Shown one piece after another: positions 31,603-40,334 of a DNA stretch of 64,000 nucleotides. The notes below the pieces were generated by a model. That model made no database searches. It saw only the letters and a list, made by a program, of their open reading frames with translations, and had not been told where the DNA came from. The DNA comes from UBA5189 sp040389445 (GTDB lineage Bacteria; Chloroflexota; Limnocylindria; Limnocylindrales; CSP1-4): contig JAZJZX010000002.1 of NCBI GenBank assembly GCA_040389445.1, positions 186,001 through 250,000 on the forward strand, in the 5' to 3' direction. Within the stretch, counting starts at the first letter, position 1; every line of letters begins with the position of its first letter. Both the position numbers and the translations under genes were made by a program.

Positions 31603-32551
31603 CACGGGCTCGCGCGCCCCCGGCGTGCGCCACCTGATCGCGCCACCCGCCGTTCGCGGGACTCGGGTGGATCGCCTCGTCACGGATCTCACCGGGCTCT
31701 CGCGGAGCCACGTCCAGAAGCTCATCACGGAGGGCCTCCTGACCGCAGGTGAGCGAACGCTGCGCGCCAATACGATCATCGAACCCGGCACCGAGCTCAG
31801 GCTGGAGATCCCGGAGCCTGCGCCGGCCGCGCCGATCGCGCAGCCGGAGATCCCCGTCTCGGTGGTGTACGAGGACGACGACCTGCTCATCGTGGACAAG
31901 CCCTTCGGGCTCGTCGTCCACCCATCCCCGGGACACGACGACGGCACGCTCGTCAACGCCTTGCTCGGTCGTGCCGGACCCGCTGGATTCGGCGGCATTG
32001 CGGGCGTCCGGCGCCCGGGGATCGTGCATCGGCTGGATCGCGACACGAGCGGGCTGCTGATGGTGGCTCGAACGGACCTCGCCCAGCACGGCCTGATGGC
32101 GCAGCTCAAGGCACGCCGGATCAAGAAGACCTACCTGGCGCTGGTTCACGGTTCCGTCGCGGCCGCCGTCGGCCGGATCGAGGCTCCGATCGGCCGGGAT
32201 CCTCGCCATCGCACCCGCATGGCCGTCGTACCCGACGGCCGGCCCGCCACCACCGGCTACCGAGTGGCCGAGCGGTTTGCTGCGTGGACGCTCCTCGAAC
32301 TCGACCTGGTGACCGGACGCACCCATCAGATCCGCGTTCACCTGGAGGCCATCGGCCATCCCGTGGCCGGCGACCGGGTCTACGGCACCGGAACATCGTC
32401 GCGTGGTCCGGACGGCCTCGCGCGCATGTTCCTGCACGCCTGGCGCCTTGAGCTGACGTCTCCGTCGAGCGGTGAGCTCATCCGGGCCACGGCTCCGCTG
32501 CCGCCCGAGCTCGAGCAGGTCCTCGGCGCCCTCAGGGTGGATCACCGATGA
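31595..32551 (+). CDS. rluD: RluA/RluD-family 23S rRNA pseudouridine synthase
   Basis: 318 residues: an N-terminal S4 RNA-binding domain (RVDRLVTDLTGLSRSHVQKLI) and a catalytic domain with the active-site motif HRLDRDTSGLLMVAR (Asp nucleophile), KKTYLALVHG and RTHQIRVHLEAIGHPVAGD. The RluD/YlyB subgroup follows from the S4 domain and from its place after lspA. ATG 31595 overlaps lspA by eight bases; an upstream ATG at 31565 would add ten residues. The stop overlaps gmk by ATGA. Confidence 0.93.
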   Translation: MPDTGSRAPGVRHLIAPPAVRGTRVDRLVTDLTGLSRSHVQKLITEGLLTAGERTLRANTIIEPGTELRLEIPEPAPAAPIAQPEIPVSVVYEDDDLLIVDKPFGLVVHPSPGHDDGTLVNALLGRAGPAGFGGIAGVRRPGIVHRLDRDTSGLLMVARTDLAQHGLMAQLKARRIKKTYLALVHGSVAAAVGRIEAPIGRDPRHRTRMAVVPDGRPATTGYRVAERFAAWTLLELDLVTGRTHQIRVHLEAIGHPVAGDRVYGTGTSSRGPDGLARMFLHAWRLELTSPSSGELIRATAPLPPELEQVLGALRVDHR

Positions 32552-33234
32552 CCGGATCAGGCCGCGGCCCGAAGGGCGGATCACCCGTTGCCTCGCCCGT
32601 CGAACCGTCGCCCGCGCCGCCGACGAGCCTCGGGGCACCGGGAGCCGTCCTGGTGATCGTGTCGGGGCCGTCGGGCGTCGGCAAGGACAGCGTGATCGAG
32701 GAACTCCGCGCACAGCCGCGGGTTCCCGACTACCACTACGTCGTCACGTGCACGACCCGCCCGCGGCGGAGCTATGAGATCGAAGGCGTCCACTATCGCT
32801 TCCTGACGAGGGAAGCGTTCGCCGCACTCCAGGGTGCCGGCGAGTTGCTCGAGGCCAACGAAGTGCACGGAAACTGGTACGGCACGCCCCGGGCTGATGT
32901 CCGGGCCGCCCTGCAGGCGGGTCACGACGTCATTCTCAAGATCGACGTGCAGGGGGCCGCCGTCGTCAAGCAGCGCGTCGAGGACGCCCTCCTGATCTTT
33001 CTCGTCCCACCGTCCCTGGAGGACCTGTTCCAGCGCCTCCAGTCGCGGGCCACGGAATCGGCCGACGAGCTCGACATCCGACAGCGAAACGCGGCGCTGG
33101 AACTTGCCCGACAGGACGACTACGACCACGTCATCGTGAACGAGACCGGCCAGATCGGGCGCACCGCCATCCAGATTCACGAGATCATCCTGCGCGAGAA
33201 GGCCGAGCACCCGCAGCGTCGGACCCGGATCTAG
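32548..33234 (+). CDS. gmk: Guanylate kinase
   Basis: Phosphorylates GMP to GDP. After a ~35-residue Pro/Ser-rich N-terminal extension come the P-loop SGPSGVGKDS, CTTRPRRSYEIEGVHYRF (GMP binding), GNWYGTPRADV and IDVQGAAVVK. The usual Ser/Thr after the P-loop lysine is Asp (GKD), a variant I also recall from plant plastid guanylate kinases. 228 residues. Overlaps rluD (ATGA). Located just upstream of priA, as in Bacillus, but without rpoZ and coaBC between. Confidence 0.94.
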   Translation: MTGSGRGPKGGSPVASPVEPSPAPPTSLGAPGAVLVIVSGPSGVGKDSVIEELRAQPRVPDYHYVVTCTTRPRRSYEIEGVHYRFLTREAFAALQGAGELLEANEVHGNWYGTPRADVRAALQAGHDVILKIDVQGAAVVKQRVEDALLIFLVPPSLEDLFQRLQSRATESADELDIRQRNAALELARQDDYDHVIVNETGQIGRTAIQIHEIILREKAEHPQRRTRI

Positions 33235-33246
33235 GGGCGCCCCAAG

Positions 33247-35799
33247 GTGGCGACCGGCGCCGATCGGGAGATGCTGGGGCTGTCCGACGCCGCCGTTCGG
33301 GAACTGGACCTCGGTGGTCGCCCCGCAGAGCGGCTCGTGGCGGTCGCCATTGACGCCGCCGGTGCGGCCGGGGGTCGACCGTTCACCTACCGCGTCCCGG
33401 CTCGGTTCGAACCGCTGCAGCCCGGGGAGGCGGTCCTCGTCGAGTTCGGGCGGCGCCAGGCCATCGGCATCGTGCTGGGCGACGCAACCGCCGGGGACGG
33501 CATCGTCCCGAAGCCGATCGTGGATCGGGTCAGGGCCGATGGGCCGCTGCTGCCGGGGGCGTCGATCACTCTGGCCCGGGATATCGCGTCGACCTATCTC
33601 GCGCCTCCGGCCCTCGTCCTCCGCGCGATGCTGCCGCCGGGACTTCTCGAACGGCTGGAACTCGTTGCCGAGCGGCGCCCGGGGACCGATCCGACCATCG
33701 CGGATGCGCCCGCGGATGCGCCCGCGGATGCGCCCGCGGATGCGCCCGCGGATGCCGAAGTCCTCGCCCAGCTCGATGACGGACCGCGCGCAGTCCGCCG
33801 GCTGCGGACGCCCGAAGGGCGCGCCGGGCTGTTGCGGCGACTGCGTGGCCTGCGCGACGCCGGGCGGATCGATCTCGACTGGACCCTTACCGACACGGGG
33901 CCCGGTCCACGGTACGTTCGCGTGATCCGGCTGACCGGGAACGGTGCGGCGGCTGCCCCCGAACCGAACGGTGGCGAGGTGCGCGGGGCCGGGAGGCGCC
34001 TCGGCCCTCGTCAGAGCGCCGCCCTGGAATCCCTTGCCCTGGCCGGCGGGCGGGGCATCCCGGCGCCGGATCTCGCGGCTCGACACGGTGGCTCCGTGAT
34101 CGGCAGTCTCGCCGCTCGCGGCCTCGTGACCGTCGAGGTCGTCGAGGTGCCCCGCCGCCCGCTCGGTGCCCGGTTGCCCGGCCGCCGTGGTGCCCGACCG
34201 GCTTCGTCGGAGCTCAGCCCGGAGCAGGACGCAGCCGTCGAGGCGATTCGAACAGCGATCACGATGGGGGATCCGACTCCGATCCTGCTCGATGGCGTGA
34301 CCGCCGGCGGCAAGACGGCCATCTACAGCGCGGCCATCGGGGCGTGCCTCGAAGCCGGAGGCCGGGCCCTGGTGCTCGTGCCCGAGATTGCCCTCGCCGT
34401 GCCGCTCGTCGATCGCCTGCGGGCCGATCTCGACGCCGAGATCGGCATGATCCACTCCGGCCTGTCAGACGGGGAACGCCTGGACGAGTGGCGCCGAATC
34501 CGGGCAGGATCCGTCGACGTCGTGGTGGGCACCCGCCTGGCGGTCGTGGCGCCGGTTGAGGACCTGAAGCTGATCGTCGTCGACGAGGAGCACGATCCGG
34601 CCTACAAGAGCGATCGTACCCCTCGACTCCAGGCGCGTGACACCGCGGTCCGCCTGGGTCGCCTGGCCGGTGCCTCGGTCGTGCTCGGTTCGGCAACGCC
34701 GGCCGTGGAAACCGAAGGCCGGGCGCGTGACGGCACCTATCGCCGATTCCGGTTGACCGACCGTCTGTCCGGTCGGGCGCCGACGATCGAGGTCGTGGAC
34801 CTCCGGGCGGAACTGGCCGCCGGACAGCGAGGCATGCTCTCTCGATCGCTCGTGTCCTCGATTGCCGGCCTCGATCTCGGAGCGGGTGATCAGGCCGTCC
34901 TGGTGATCAACCGACGTGGGTCGGCGTCGGTCGTCCTGTGCCGGGATTGCGGGATCGCCCAGAGCTGTCCCGAATGCACGCGTCCACTCGTCTACCACCA
35001 GGCGGGCGTGACGCTCCGTTGTCACCACTGCGGCCGGGCGACGCCCCTGGCGACGCGCTGTCCGAACTGCCGGTCGGCCAGGATCCGGTATCTCGGCGGC
35101 GGCACGGAACGCCTGGAGCGCGAGGTCCGGGCCACGTTTCCGGCGCTGCGGGTCGCCCGTCTCGACCGCGACGTCGTGGAGCGCCGGGGCGCCGCGACAA
35201 GGGTCCTCGACGACCTCGCCGACGGCCGTATCGACGTGCTGGTCGGCACGAGCCTCGTCACGAAGGGCCTCGACGTTCCGTCGATCACCCTCGTGGGCGT
35301 GGTATCCGCGGATGTCGCCTTGAATCTTCCAGATGAGCGCGCCGCGGAGCGGACCTATCAGTTGCTCGCCCAGGCAGTCGGTCGCGCCGGCCGGGGTCCA
35401 CGGCCGGGCCACGCGATTGTCCAGACCTACCAACCCGAGCATCCGGCCATCAGGGCGGTGCAGGATGCCGACCCCGCCACCTTCTACGATGCCGAACTGG
35501 CCCTTCGGCGACAGTTCGGTTCTCCGCCCTTCGGGCGTCTCGTGAAGCTGACGGTGGCCCTCGCCGATCGAGATGCCGCAGAGTCGGCCGCGGATGCGTT
35601 CGCCGACGAGCTTCGGCGGCGCGCGGCAGGCGCCGGCGCCCGAATCGAGGTCGTCGGGCCCGCCGTCGCCTACATCGCCCGCCGGGCGGATCGGTGGCGG
35701 TTCAATGTCGTCCTCCGCGGCGCGGATCCGCTCGCCCTCCTCGGCGAGCCGCCGGGCGCACCCTGGTCTGTTGACGTCGACCCGGAATCGCTGCTCTGA
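33247..35799 (+). CDS. priA: Primosomal protein N' (replication restart helicase PriA)
   Basis: 850-residue 3'-5' superfamily 2 helicase that reloads the replisome at stalled forks. Walker A appears as DGVTAGGKTAIY, Walker B as VDEEHDPAYK, then GSATPAVET and the zinc region CRDCGIAQSCPEC...CHHCGRA...CPNC. Helicase motifs V-VI are in VGTSLVTKGLDVP and QAVGRAGRG. The N-terminal 3'-end-binding domain is present but interrupted by a DAPA tandem repeat (33700-33756). GTG 33247 is used; ATG 33271 is an alternative. Confidence 0.95.
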   Translation: MATGADREMLGLSDAAVRELDLGGRPAERLVAVAIDAAGAAGGRPFTYRVPARFEPLQPGEAVLVEFGRRQAIGIVLGDATAGDGIVPKPIVDRVRADGPLLPGASITLARDIASTYLAPPALVLRAMLPPGLLERLELVAERRPGTDPTIADAPADAPADAPADAPADAEVLAQLDDGPRAVRRLRTPEGRAGLLRRLRGLRDAGRIDLDWTLTDTGPGPRYVRVIRLTGNGAAAAPEPNGGEVRGAGRRLGPRQSAALESLALAGGRGIPAPDLAARHGGSVIGSLAARGLVTVEVVEVPRRPLGARLPGRRGARPASSELSPEQDAAVEAIRTAITMGDPTPILLDGVTAGGKTAIYSAAIGACLEAGGRALVLVPEIALAVPLVDRLRADLDAEIGMIHSGLSDGERLDEWRRIRAGSVDVVVGTRLAVVAPVEDLKLIVVDEEHDPAYKSDRTPRLQARDTAVRLGRLAGASVVLGSATPAVETEGRARDGTYRRFRLTDRLSGRAPTIEVVDLRAELAAGQRGMLSRSLVSSIAGLDLGAGDQAVLVINRRGSASVVLCRDCGIAQSCPECTRPLVYHQAGVTLRCHHCGRATPLATRCPNCRSARIRYLGGGTERLEREVRATFPALRVARLDRDVVERRGAATRVLDDLADGRIDVLVGTSLVTKGLDVPSITLVGVVSADVALNLPDERAAERTYQLLAQAVGRAGRGPRPGHAIVQTYQPEHPAIRAVQDADPATFYDAELALRRQFGSPPFGRLVKLTVALADRDAAESAADAFADELRRRAAGAGARIEVVGPAVAYIARRADRWRFNVVLRGADPLALLGEPPGAPWSVDVDPESLL
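33700..33756 (+). repeat. 12-bp tandem repeat inside priA (about 4.75 units)
   Basis: GCGGATGCGCCC repeats exactly four times from 33700 to 33747 and is followed by a partial unit. The period equals four codons and encodes (DAPA)n, so copy-number change would keep the frame. It falls in the variable linker between the PriA N-terminal and helicase domains. Confidence 0.95.
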
Positions 35800-35909
35800 T
35801 CGACGCTCGTCGCGCGAGCGAGGTCGACGGAGGTGACCGATGCCCAAACCGGCGACAATGGGTGCATACCAACGCAGTCCGCGAGGCCGCGGACGAGGAG
35901 AACGCAGAC

Positions 35910-36335
35910 ATGAACGACGAGACGCCGAAACAGCACGAAGCTACCGCCCCCGAGGCGGATGAGACATTCGCCTGGACAGGCGACGCCGACAACGGCACAC
36001 CACCCAGAAAGGCGCGATCAAGTGGCACCGAGTGGCTGTCGCAACTCCAGGCGATGATCGAGAACATCACGGAGCAGGCCGGCCCGGTGCTCAGGCAGGT
36101 CAGCGCCAAGGCGGCGGAACTGGCCGCCGTGGCGGGCGAGAAGGCGGGTCCGGTGGCGGCGCGCGCCGCGGAACTCACCGCCGAGGCCGGGACGCGACTC
36201 GCCGAGCGCTCCCGTGATCTCGCCACGGAGTTGCGCCGCGATCAGGCGGCCCGGGCCGCCGAGGCCGCCGAGGCCCGGCCGTCCGACGCGGACGCCGAGG
36301 GCCGGTCGTCCGACGAGGACGCCGCAAGGGACTGA
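35910..36335 (+). CDS. Hypothetical Ala/Glu-rich helical protein
   Basis: About 141 residues. The N-terminus is acidic (MNDETPKQHEATAPEADE); the centre, SGTEWLSQLQAMIENITEQAG followed by Ala/Glu/Arg heptad-like sequence, should be amphipathic or coiled-coil helix; the tail is acidic. No membrane segment and no recognised domain. ATG 35910 is chosen because GAGGAG (35895-35900) precedes it; GTG 35862 would add 16 residues. It occupies the interval between priA and def. Confidence 0.6.
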   Translation: MNDETPKQHEATAPEADETFAWTGDADNGTPPRKARSSGTEWLSQLQAMIENITEQAGPVLRQVSAKAAELAAVAGEKAGPVAARAAELTAEAGTRLAERSRDLATELRRDQAARAAEAAEARPSDADAEGRSSDEDAARD

Positions 36336-36409
36336 TCGCGTCGCGCGCGACAGGGTGATCCGGGCGGCCGGTGCGCCGTCCCGATCGGGGATCGTGGTCG
36401 ATCCTCGCC

Positions 36410-36415
36410 TATACT
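36410..36415 (+). promoter_or_regulatory. -10 box TATACT of def, start codon 6 bases downstream
   Basis: TATACT, GCGACC, then the def ATG at 36422 with no ribosome site: the clearest leaderless arrangement in the window with rapZ. Confidence 0.5.
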
Positions 36416-36421
36416 GCGACC

Positions 36422-36964
36422 ATGAGCGTCCGTCCAATCCTCCTGCTCGGCGACCCGCGGCTTCGGCTGAAGGGCCGGCCCGTCGAGAGCTTCGGCAAGT
36501 ACCTCCACGAGCTGCTCGATGACCTCGCGCATACCATGCGGGATGCGCCGGGTGTGGGCCTCGCGGCCCCGCAGTTGGGTGAGGCGCTCAACGCCTGTGT
36601 CATCGAAGTCGAGGGGCAGCTCCACGAGCTCGTGAACCCGGAGATCGTCAAGGCCAGCGGGGATGACCGCGACCTCGAGGGTTGCCTGTCCATCCCCGGC
36701 TATGCCGCGTACGTGACGCGGCGGGAGCGCGTCTGGGTCGTCGCCCAGAACCGCGCCGGGCGGCGCATCAAGGTAGCCGGATCCGGGTTGCTCGGCCGGG
36801 CTCTCCAGCACGAGCTCGACCACCTGGACGGGAAGCTCTACATCGACTACCTCGACTCGCTCGACGAGTTGATTCCCGTGGGGCACGGCGACGATGCCGA
36901 GGATGCCGAAGCCGATCCGGACGCCGAAGCGTCCCGAGAGGTCAGGATGCCCGCGCTCGCGTGA
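36422..36964 (+). CDS. def: Peptide deformylase
   Basis: Metallo-hydrolase removing the formyl group from nascent N-terminal methionine. All three motifs are intact: GVGLAAPQLG (motif 1), EGCLSIPG (motif 2, metal Cys) and QHELDHLDG (motif 3, HExxH-type). 180 residues with an acidic C-terminal tail (DAEDAEADPDAE). Start ATG 36422 lies six bases after TATACT. Followed directly by fmt (TGATG overlap), the enzyme that adds the formyl group, as in many bacteria. Confidence 0.97.
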   Translation: MSVRPILLLGDPRLRLKGRPVESFGKYLHELLDDLAHTMRDAPGVGLAAPQLGEALNACVIEVEGQLHELVNPEIVKASGDDRDLEGCLSIPGYAAYVTRRERVWVVAQNRAGRRIKVAGSGLLGRALQHELDHLDGKLYIDYLDSLDELIPVGHGDDAEDAEADPDAEASREVRMPALA

Positions 36965-37965
36965 TGCGGCCCGCCGATGCCGGCCGGTCGTCGTTGGTGC
37001 GGACCGTGTTCTTCGGCTCAGGCTCCTTCGCCGTCCCGATCCTCCACGCATTGGTGAGCCGCTTCGACGTCGAACTCGTCGGCGTGGTGGCGCCCCCGGA
37101 TGGGCGGGTCGGACGGACGGGTCGGTCGACCGCGGTCCCCGTCGCAACAGCCGCACGGGCGGTTGGGCTGCCCTTGCTTCAGGTCCCGCGGGTTCGCACG
37201 CCCGAGGCGATCGACGCGATCCGCACGCTCGCACCGGACCTGGGTGTCCTGGCCGATTTCGGCCAGCTCGTCCCGCAGGAGATCCTCGATCTGCCGCGCC
37301 TCGGGATCCTGAACGTGCATCCTTCGCTGCTGCCCCGCCACCGTGGCGCGACCCCGATTCAGGCAACGATCCTGGCGGGCGATGCCGTCGCCGGGGTGTC
37401 GATCATGCGGATGGATGCGGGCCTCGATACGGGGCCCGTCCTGGCGGCCCGGTCCTGGGTACTGGACGGCACGGAGGACACGCCCGGGCTCGAGCTCCGT
37501 GCGGCCCGCGAGGGAGCGTCGCTGCTGGATCAGGTCGTCACGGATGTCCTCGCCGGCCGCGATAATGGAACGCCCCAGGAACCAGCGGCGGCAACCATGA
37601 CCCGGCCCCTCGTGCGCGAGGCAGGCCGCCTGGATCCGCGGCTGCCAGCCGTGCAGCTCGAGCGCCGGGTTCGCGCCATGCGACCCTGGCCCGGGACGTT
37701 CCTCGAGGTCGGCCGGCTGCGACTCGTCGTGCACGAAGTGGCGATCGCCGACCTGGAGCCCGGCGATGCCCCGGGGGTGCTCGCGGCCGCCGGCGACGGC
37801 ATCGCCCTCCCGACCGTCGATGCGCGAATCGTGCTCCGCAGGGTCCAGCCGGCGGGCGGCCGCGAGATGACCGGCGCGGCCCTCCGCCGTGGGCGCCCGT
37901 CCATCATCGGAGCCACCGTAGCGTCGCTTCCGCCGGTTAGTCCGGCGGTCGAGGCGCCGGGGTGA
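36964..37965 (+). CDS. fmt: Methionyl-tRNA formyltransferase
   Basis: Formylates initiator Met-tRNA using 10-formyl-THF. The N-terminal domain has VFFGSGSFAVPIL, VLADFGQLVPQEIL and the signature HPSLLPRHRGATPIQATILAGD (catalytic Asn-His-Asp region), plus GLDTGPVL. The C-terminal OB-like tRNA-binding domain is present (RAMRPWPGTFLEV). 333 residues. ATG 36964 overlaps the def stop; GTG 36961 is also possible. Its own stop overlaps the molybdenum hydroxylase gene by GTGA. Confidence 0.95.
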   Translation: MRPADAGRSSLVRTVFFGSGSFAVPILHALVSRFDVELVGVVAPPDGRVGRTGRSTAVPVATAARAVGLPLLQVPRVRTPEAIDAIRTLAPDLGVLADFGQLVPQEILDLPRLGILNVHPSLLPRHRGATPIQATILAGDAVAGVSIMRMDAGLDTGPVLAARSWVLDGTEDTPGLELRAAREGASLLDQVVTDVLAGRDNGTPQEPAAATMTRPLVREAGRLDPRLPAVQLERRVRAMRPWPGTFLEVGRLRLVVHEVAIADLEPGDAPGVLAAAGDGIALPTVDARIVLRRVQPAGGREMTGAALRRGRPSIIGATVASLPPVSPAVEAPG

Positions 37966-40277
37966 CGGCCCACGGCGTCGGGATCAGCCGCCCGAGGTCG
38001 GATTCCGGGGTCAAGGTCACGGGCGCCATCCGCTATGCGGCCGATCGGACCCGGGGCGGTACGCTGCATGCACGACTCGTCCTGGCAACGCATGCGCACG
38101 CACGCGTCGTGTCGCTGGACATCACCGCGGCACGTTCGGCCCCCGGCGTCGTCGCGGTCCTGCTCGCGGAGGACCTCGCCCTTCGGCCGGGACAGGATCG
38201 CCTTGCGCTCCCACTGGCCGCGCACGAGGTCGTCTTCGCCGGGCAGCCTGTCGCCGTCGTGATCGCGGAGTCGGATGCTGCGGCCACCGACGCCGCCGAG
38301 CTCGTGGTGCTGGATCTCCAGCCCCTGCCGGCAGTCCTCGATCCGGAACGGGCCATGGACCTCGCCGCGCCGGCGGTGCGATCGGATCCCGGACCGGGAA
38401 CCGACGGGGGACCCGCCATGGACGCCCAGACCCATGCCGCCGTCGGCGGGGCCGGCGACACCTCGATCGACGCAGAGCCGCTGTCGGCGAATGTCGTCGG
38501 TCGAACGCGCTATCGCGTCGGCGACCCCGCCGAGGCGTTCCAGCAGGCGGCCACGACCGTGCGACGGCGGTTCAGGACCTCCTGGGTGCATCAGGGCTAC
38601 GTCGAGCCACAGGCCTGCACCGCCTGGCTCGACGACGACGGTTCGCTGGTGGTCGAATCGAGCACCCAGGGCACGTTCAGCCTGCGCAAGGACCTCGGAC
38701 GCGTCCTCGGCATCCCCACGCATCGGATCACCGTCATCGCGGCTCCCCTGGGAGGTGCGTTCGGCGGGAAATGGTCGCTGCTCGAGCCGATCGCCGCGGC
38801 CGCCGCGCTCCGCCTGGGCCGTCCCGTCCGGCTCGTCCTGGATCGGCGCGAGGATTTCCTTGCCACCAATCCGTCCCAGGCATTCGACCTCGACGTCGAA
38901 ATCGCGGCTGATCGGGGCGGCACTTTCACCGCCCTGCGGGCCCGGATCATTGCCGACGGCGGCGCCTTTGCCGATTTCAGTGCCGACGCCCTGGCCGGTG
39001 TGCTCGTGGCCGGCCCGTATCGCTGGCCCAACGCCGATATCAGTGCCTACGGCGTGCGGACGAATCGTGTCGGCGTCGGCGCGTATCGGGGTCCCAGCGG
39101 TCCGCCGACCGCCTTCGCGATCGAATCGCTCGTCGACGAGATGGCGACGAGGCTCGAGATCGATCCGGTGGACCTTCGAAGGCGGAACGGCGCACGGGCC
39201 GGCGACCGGATGGTGGACGGTGAGGCGTGGGTCCGACATGCGCTGCCCGAAGTCCTCGAAGCGGTCTCCGGGCGGCCGCTGTGGGTGACGCGCCGGGATC
39301 TCCCGCGCTGGGAAGGGGTCGGGCTTGGGGTCGGCTACTGGCCCGGCAGCAAGGATCCCGCGGCTGCGCTCTGTCGCCTGTCTCCCGATGGGAGCGTCCA
39401 GATCGTCACCGGCGTGGTGGATATGTCTGGGACCGCCGGCGCATTCCAGGCCATCGCCGCCGAGGTCCTCGGGATCTCGCCGGACGACGTGCAGGTGGTG
39501 ACCGCCGACACGCGCACGGCCCCGCCGTCGCCGGGGAGCGGTGGAAGCACGGTGACGTACTCGGCTGGACGAGCCGTTCGACTCGCGGCCGAGGATGCCC
39601 GCCGCCAGCTCCTGGCGGCTGCCTCGCTGGAGCTGGAGATCTCCGTGGATGATCTGGAGGTCGTCCAGGGTGTGGTCCGGCCGCGCGGCACACCGGACCG
39701 CGGGATCCCCGTCGCGAAGTTGATCCGGGCCAACGATCGCGCCGCCCGCCCGCCGATCGAAGGCCATGCCACGTCCGCGCACACCAGCCTCGCCCCATCG
39801 GTCGCGGCGTTCCTCGCCCACGTCCGGGTGGACCAGGAAACCGGCGTGACACGGGTGCTCGCGTTCGAGGCCGTCCAGGACGTCGGTCGAGCCCTGAATC
39901 CTGCACTCGTGGCAGGTCAACAGCATGGCGGCGCTGCCCAGGCGGTCGGCTGGGCCCTGTACGAGGAGCTGATCCACGACGACATGGGCCAACTCCTCAC
40001 GGCGACCTTTCTCGACTATGCGTTGCCGCGTGCGCAGGATGTGCCGCCGATCGTGACATCGTTCGTGGAGGTTCCGGCACCCGACGGCCCGTTCGGGGCC
40101 AAGGGCATCGGAGAGGCGGCTGTCGTGGGTGGCGCCGCCGCGATCGCAAACGCCGTCGCGGCCGCGACAGGACTGCGTCCGAGCGAACTGCCGATGACGG
40201 CTCCCCGAACCTGGCGCGGCCTTCGCGGTCTCGACGCGGTCCTCGCCCATGGTGACGACGGAACCGCTCGCGTCTGA
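37962..40277 (+). CDS. Xanthine dehydrogenase-family molybdopterin-binding (large) subunit, orphan
   Basis: 771 residues of the Mo-hydroxylase large-subunit family (xanthine/aldehyde oxidase, CoxL-like). N-terminal a/b hammerhead domain (GAIRYAADRTRGGTLHARLV, FAGQPVAVVIAES), then Moco-binding blocks: VESSTQGTFSLRKDLGRVLG, APLGGAFGGK (264-270), GAYRGPSGPP, GSGGSTVTYSAGRAV and the catalytic Glu in FGAKGIGEAA (Glu718). Form-I CO dehydrogenase is excluded because its AYxCSFR loop is absent. The FeS (CoxS) and FAD (CoxM) partners are not encoded nearby. GTG 37962 overlaps fmt (GTGA), so the gene is translationally coupled to translation genes. Substrate unknown. Confidence 0.88.
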   Translation: MTAHGVGISRPRSDSGVKVTGAIRYAADRTRGGTLHARLVLATHAHARVVSLDITAARSAPGVVAVLLAEDLALRPGQDRLALPLAAHEVVFAGQPVAVVIAESDAAATDAAELVVLDLQPLPAVLDPERAMDLAAPAVRSDPGPGTDGGPAMDAQTHAAVGGAGDTSIDAEPLSANVVGRTRYRVGDPAEAFQQAATTVRRRFRTSWVHQGYVEPQACTAWLDDDGSLVVESSTQGTFSLRKDLGRVLGIPTHRITVIAAPLGGAFGGKWSLLEPIAAAAALRLGRPVRLVLDRREDFLATNPSQAFDLDVEIAADRGGTFTALRARIIADGGAFADFSADALAGVLVAGPYRWPNADISAYGVRTNRVGVGAYRGPSGPPTAFAIESLVDEMATRLEIDPVDLRRRNGARAGDRMVDGEAWVRHALPEVLEAVSGRPLWVTRRDLPRWEGVGLGVGYWPGSKDPAAALCRLSPDGSVQIVTGVVDMSGTAGAFQAIAAEVLGISPDDVQVVTADTRTAPPSPGSGGSTVTYSAGRAVRLAAEDARRQLLAAASLELEISVDDLEVVQGVVRPRGTPDRGIPVAKLIRANDRAARPPIEGHATSAHTSLAPSVAAFLAHVRVDQETGVTRVLAFEAVQDVGRALNPALVAGQQHGGAAQAVGWALYEELIHDDMGQLLTATFLDYALPRAQDVPPIVTSFVEVPAPDGPFGAKGIGEAAVVGGAAAIANAVAAATGLRPSELPMTAPRTWRGLRGLDAVLAHGDDGTARV

Positions 40278-40320
40278 CCACCCGTCGGCAGACCCAGATC
40301 GTGATGGTCGGGGGCCGTGC

Positions 40321-40326
40321 GACAAT
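40321..40326 (+). promoter_or_regulatory. Extended -10 (TGCGACAAT) of rlmN
   Basis: TGC (40318-40320) plus GACAAT, eight bases before ATG 40335. It would yield a leaderless or nearly leaderless rlmN message. Confidence 0.4.
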
Positions 40327-40334
40327 GCGCCCCG

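Noticed and set aside
37962..40277. Form-I aerobic CO dehydrogenase (CoxL)
   Set aside because: The diagnostic AYxCSFR loop is absent (AYRGPSG instead) and neither coxS nor coxM adjoins.
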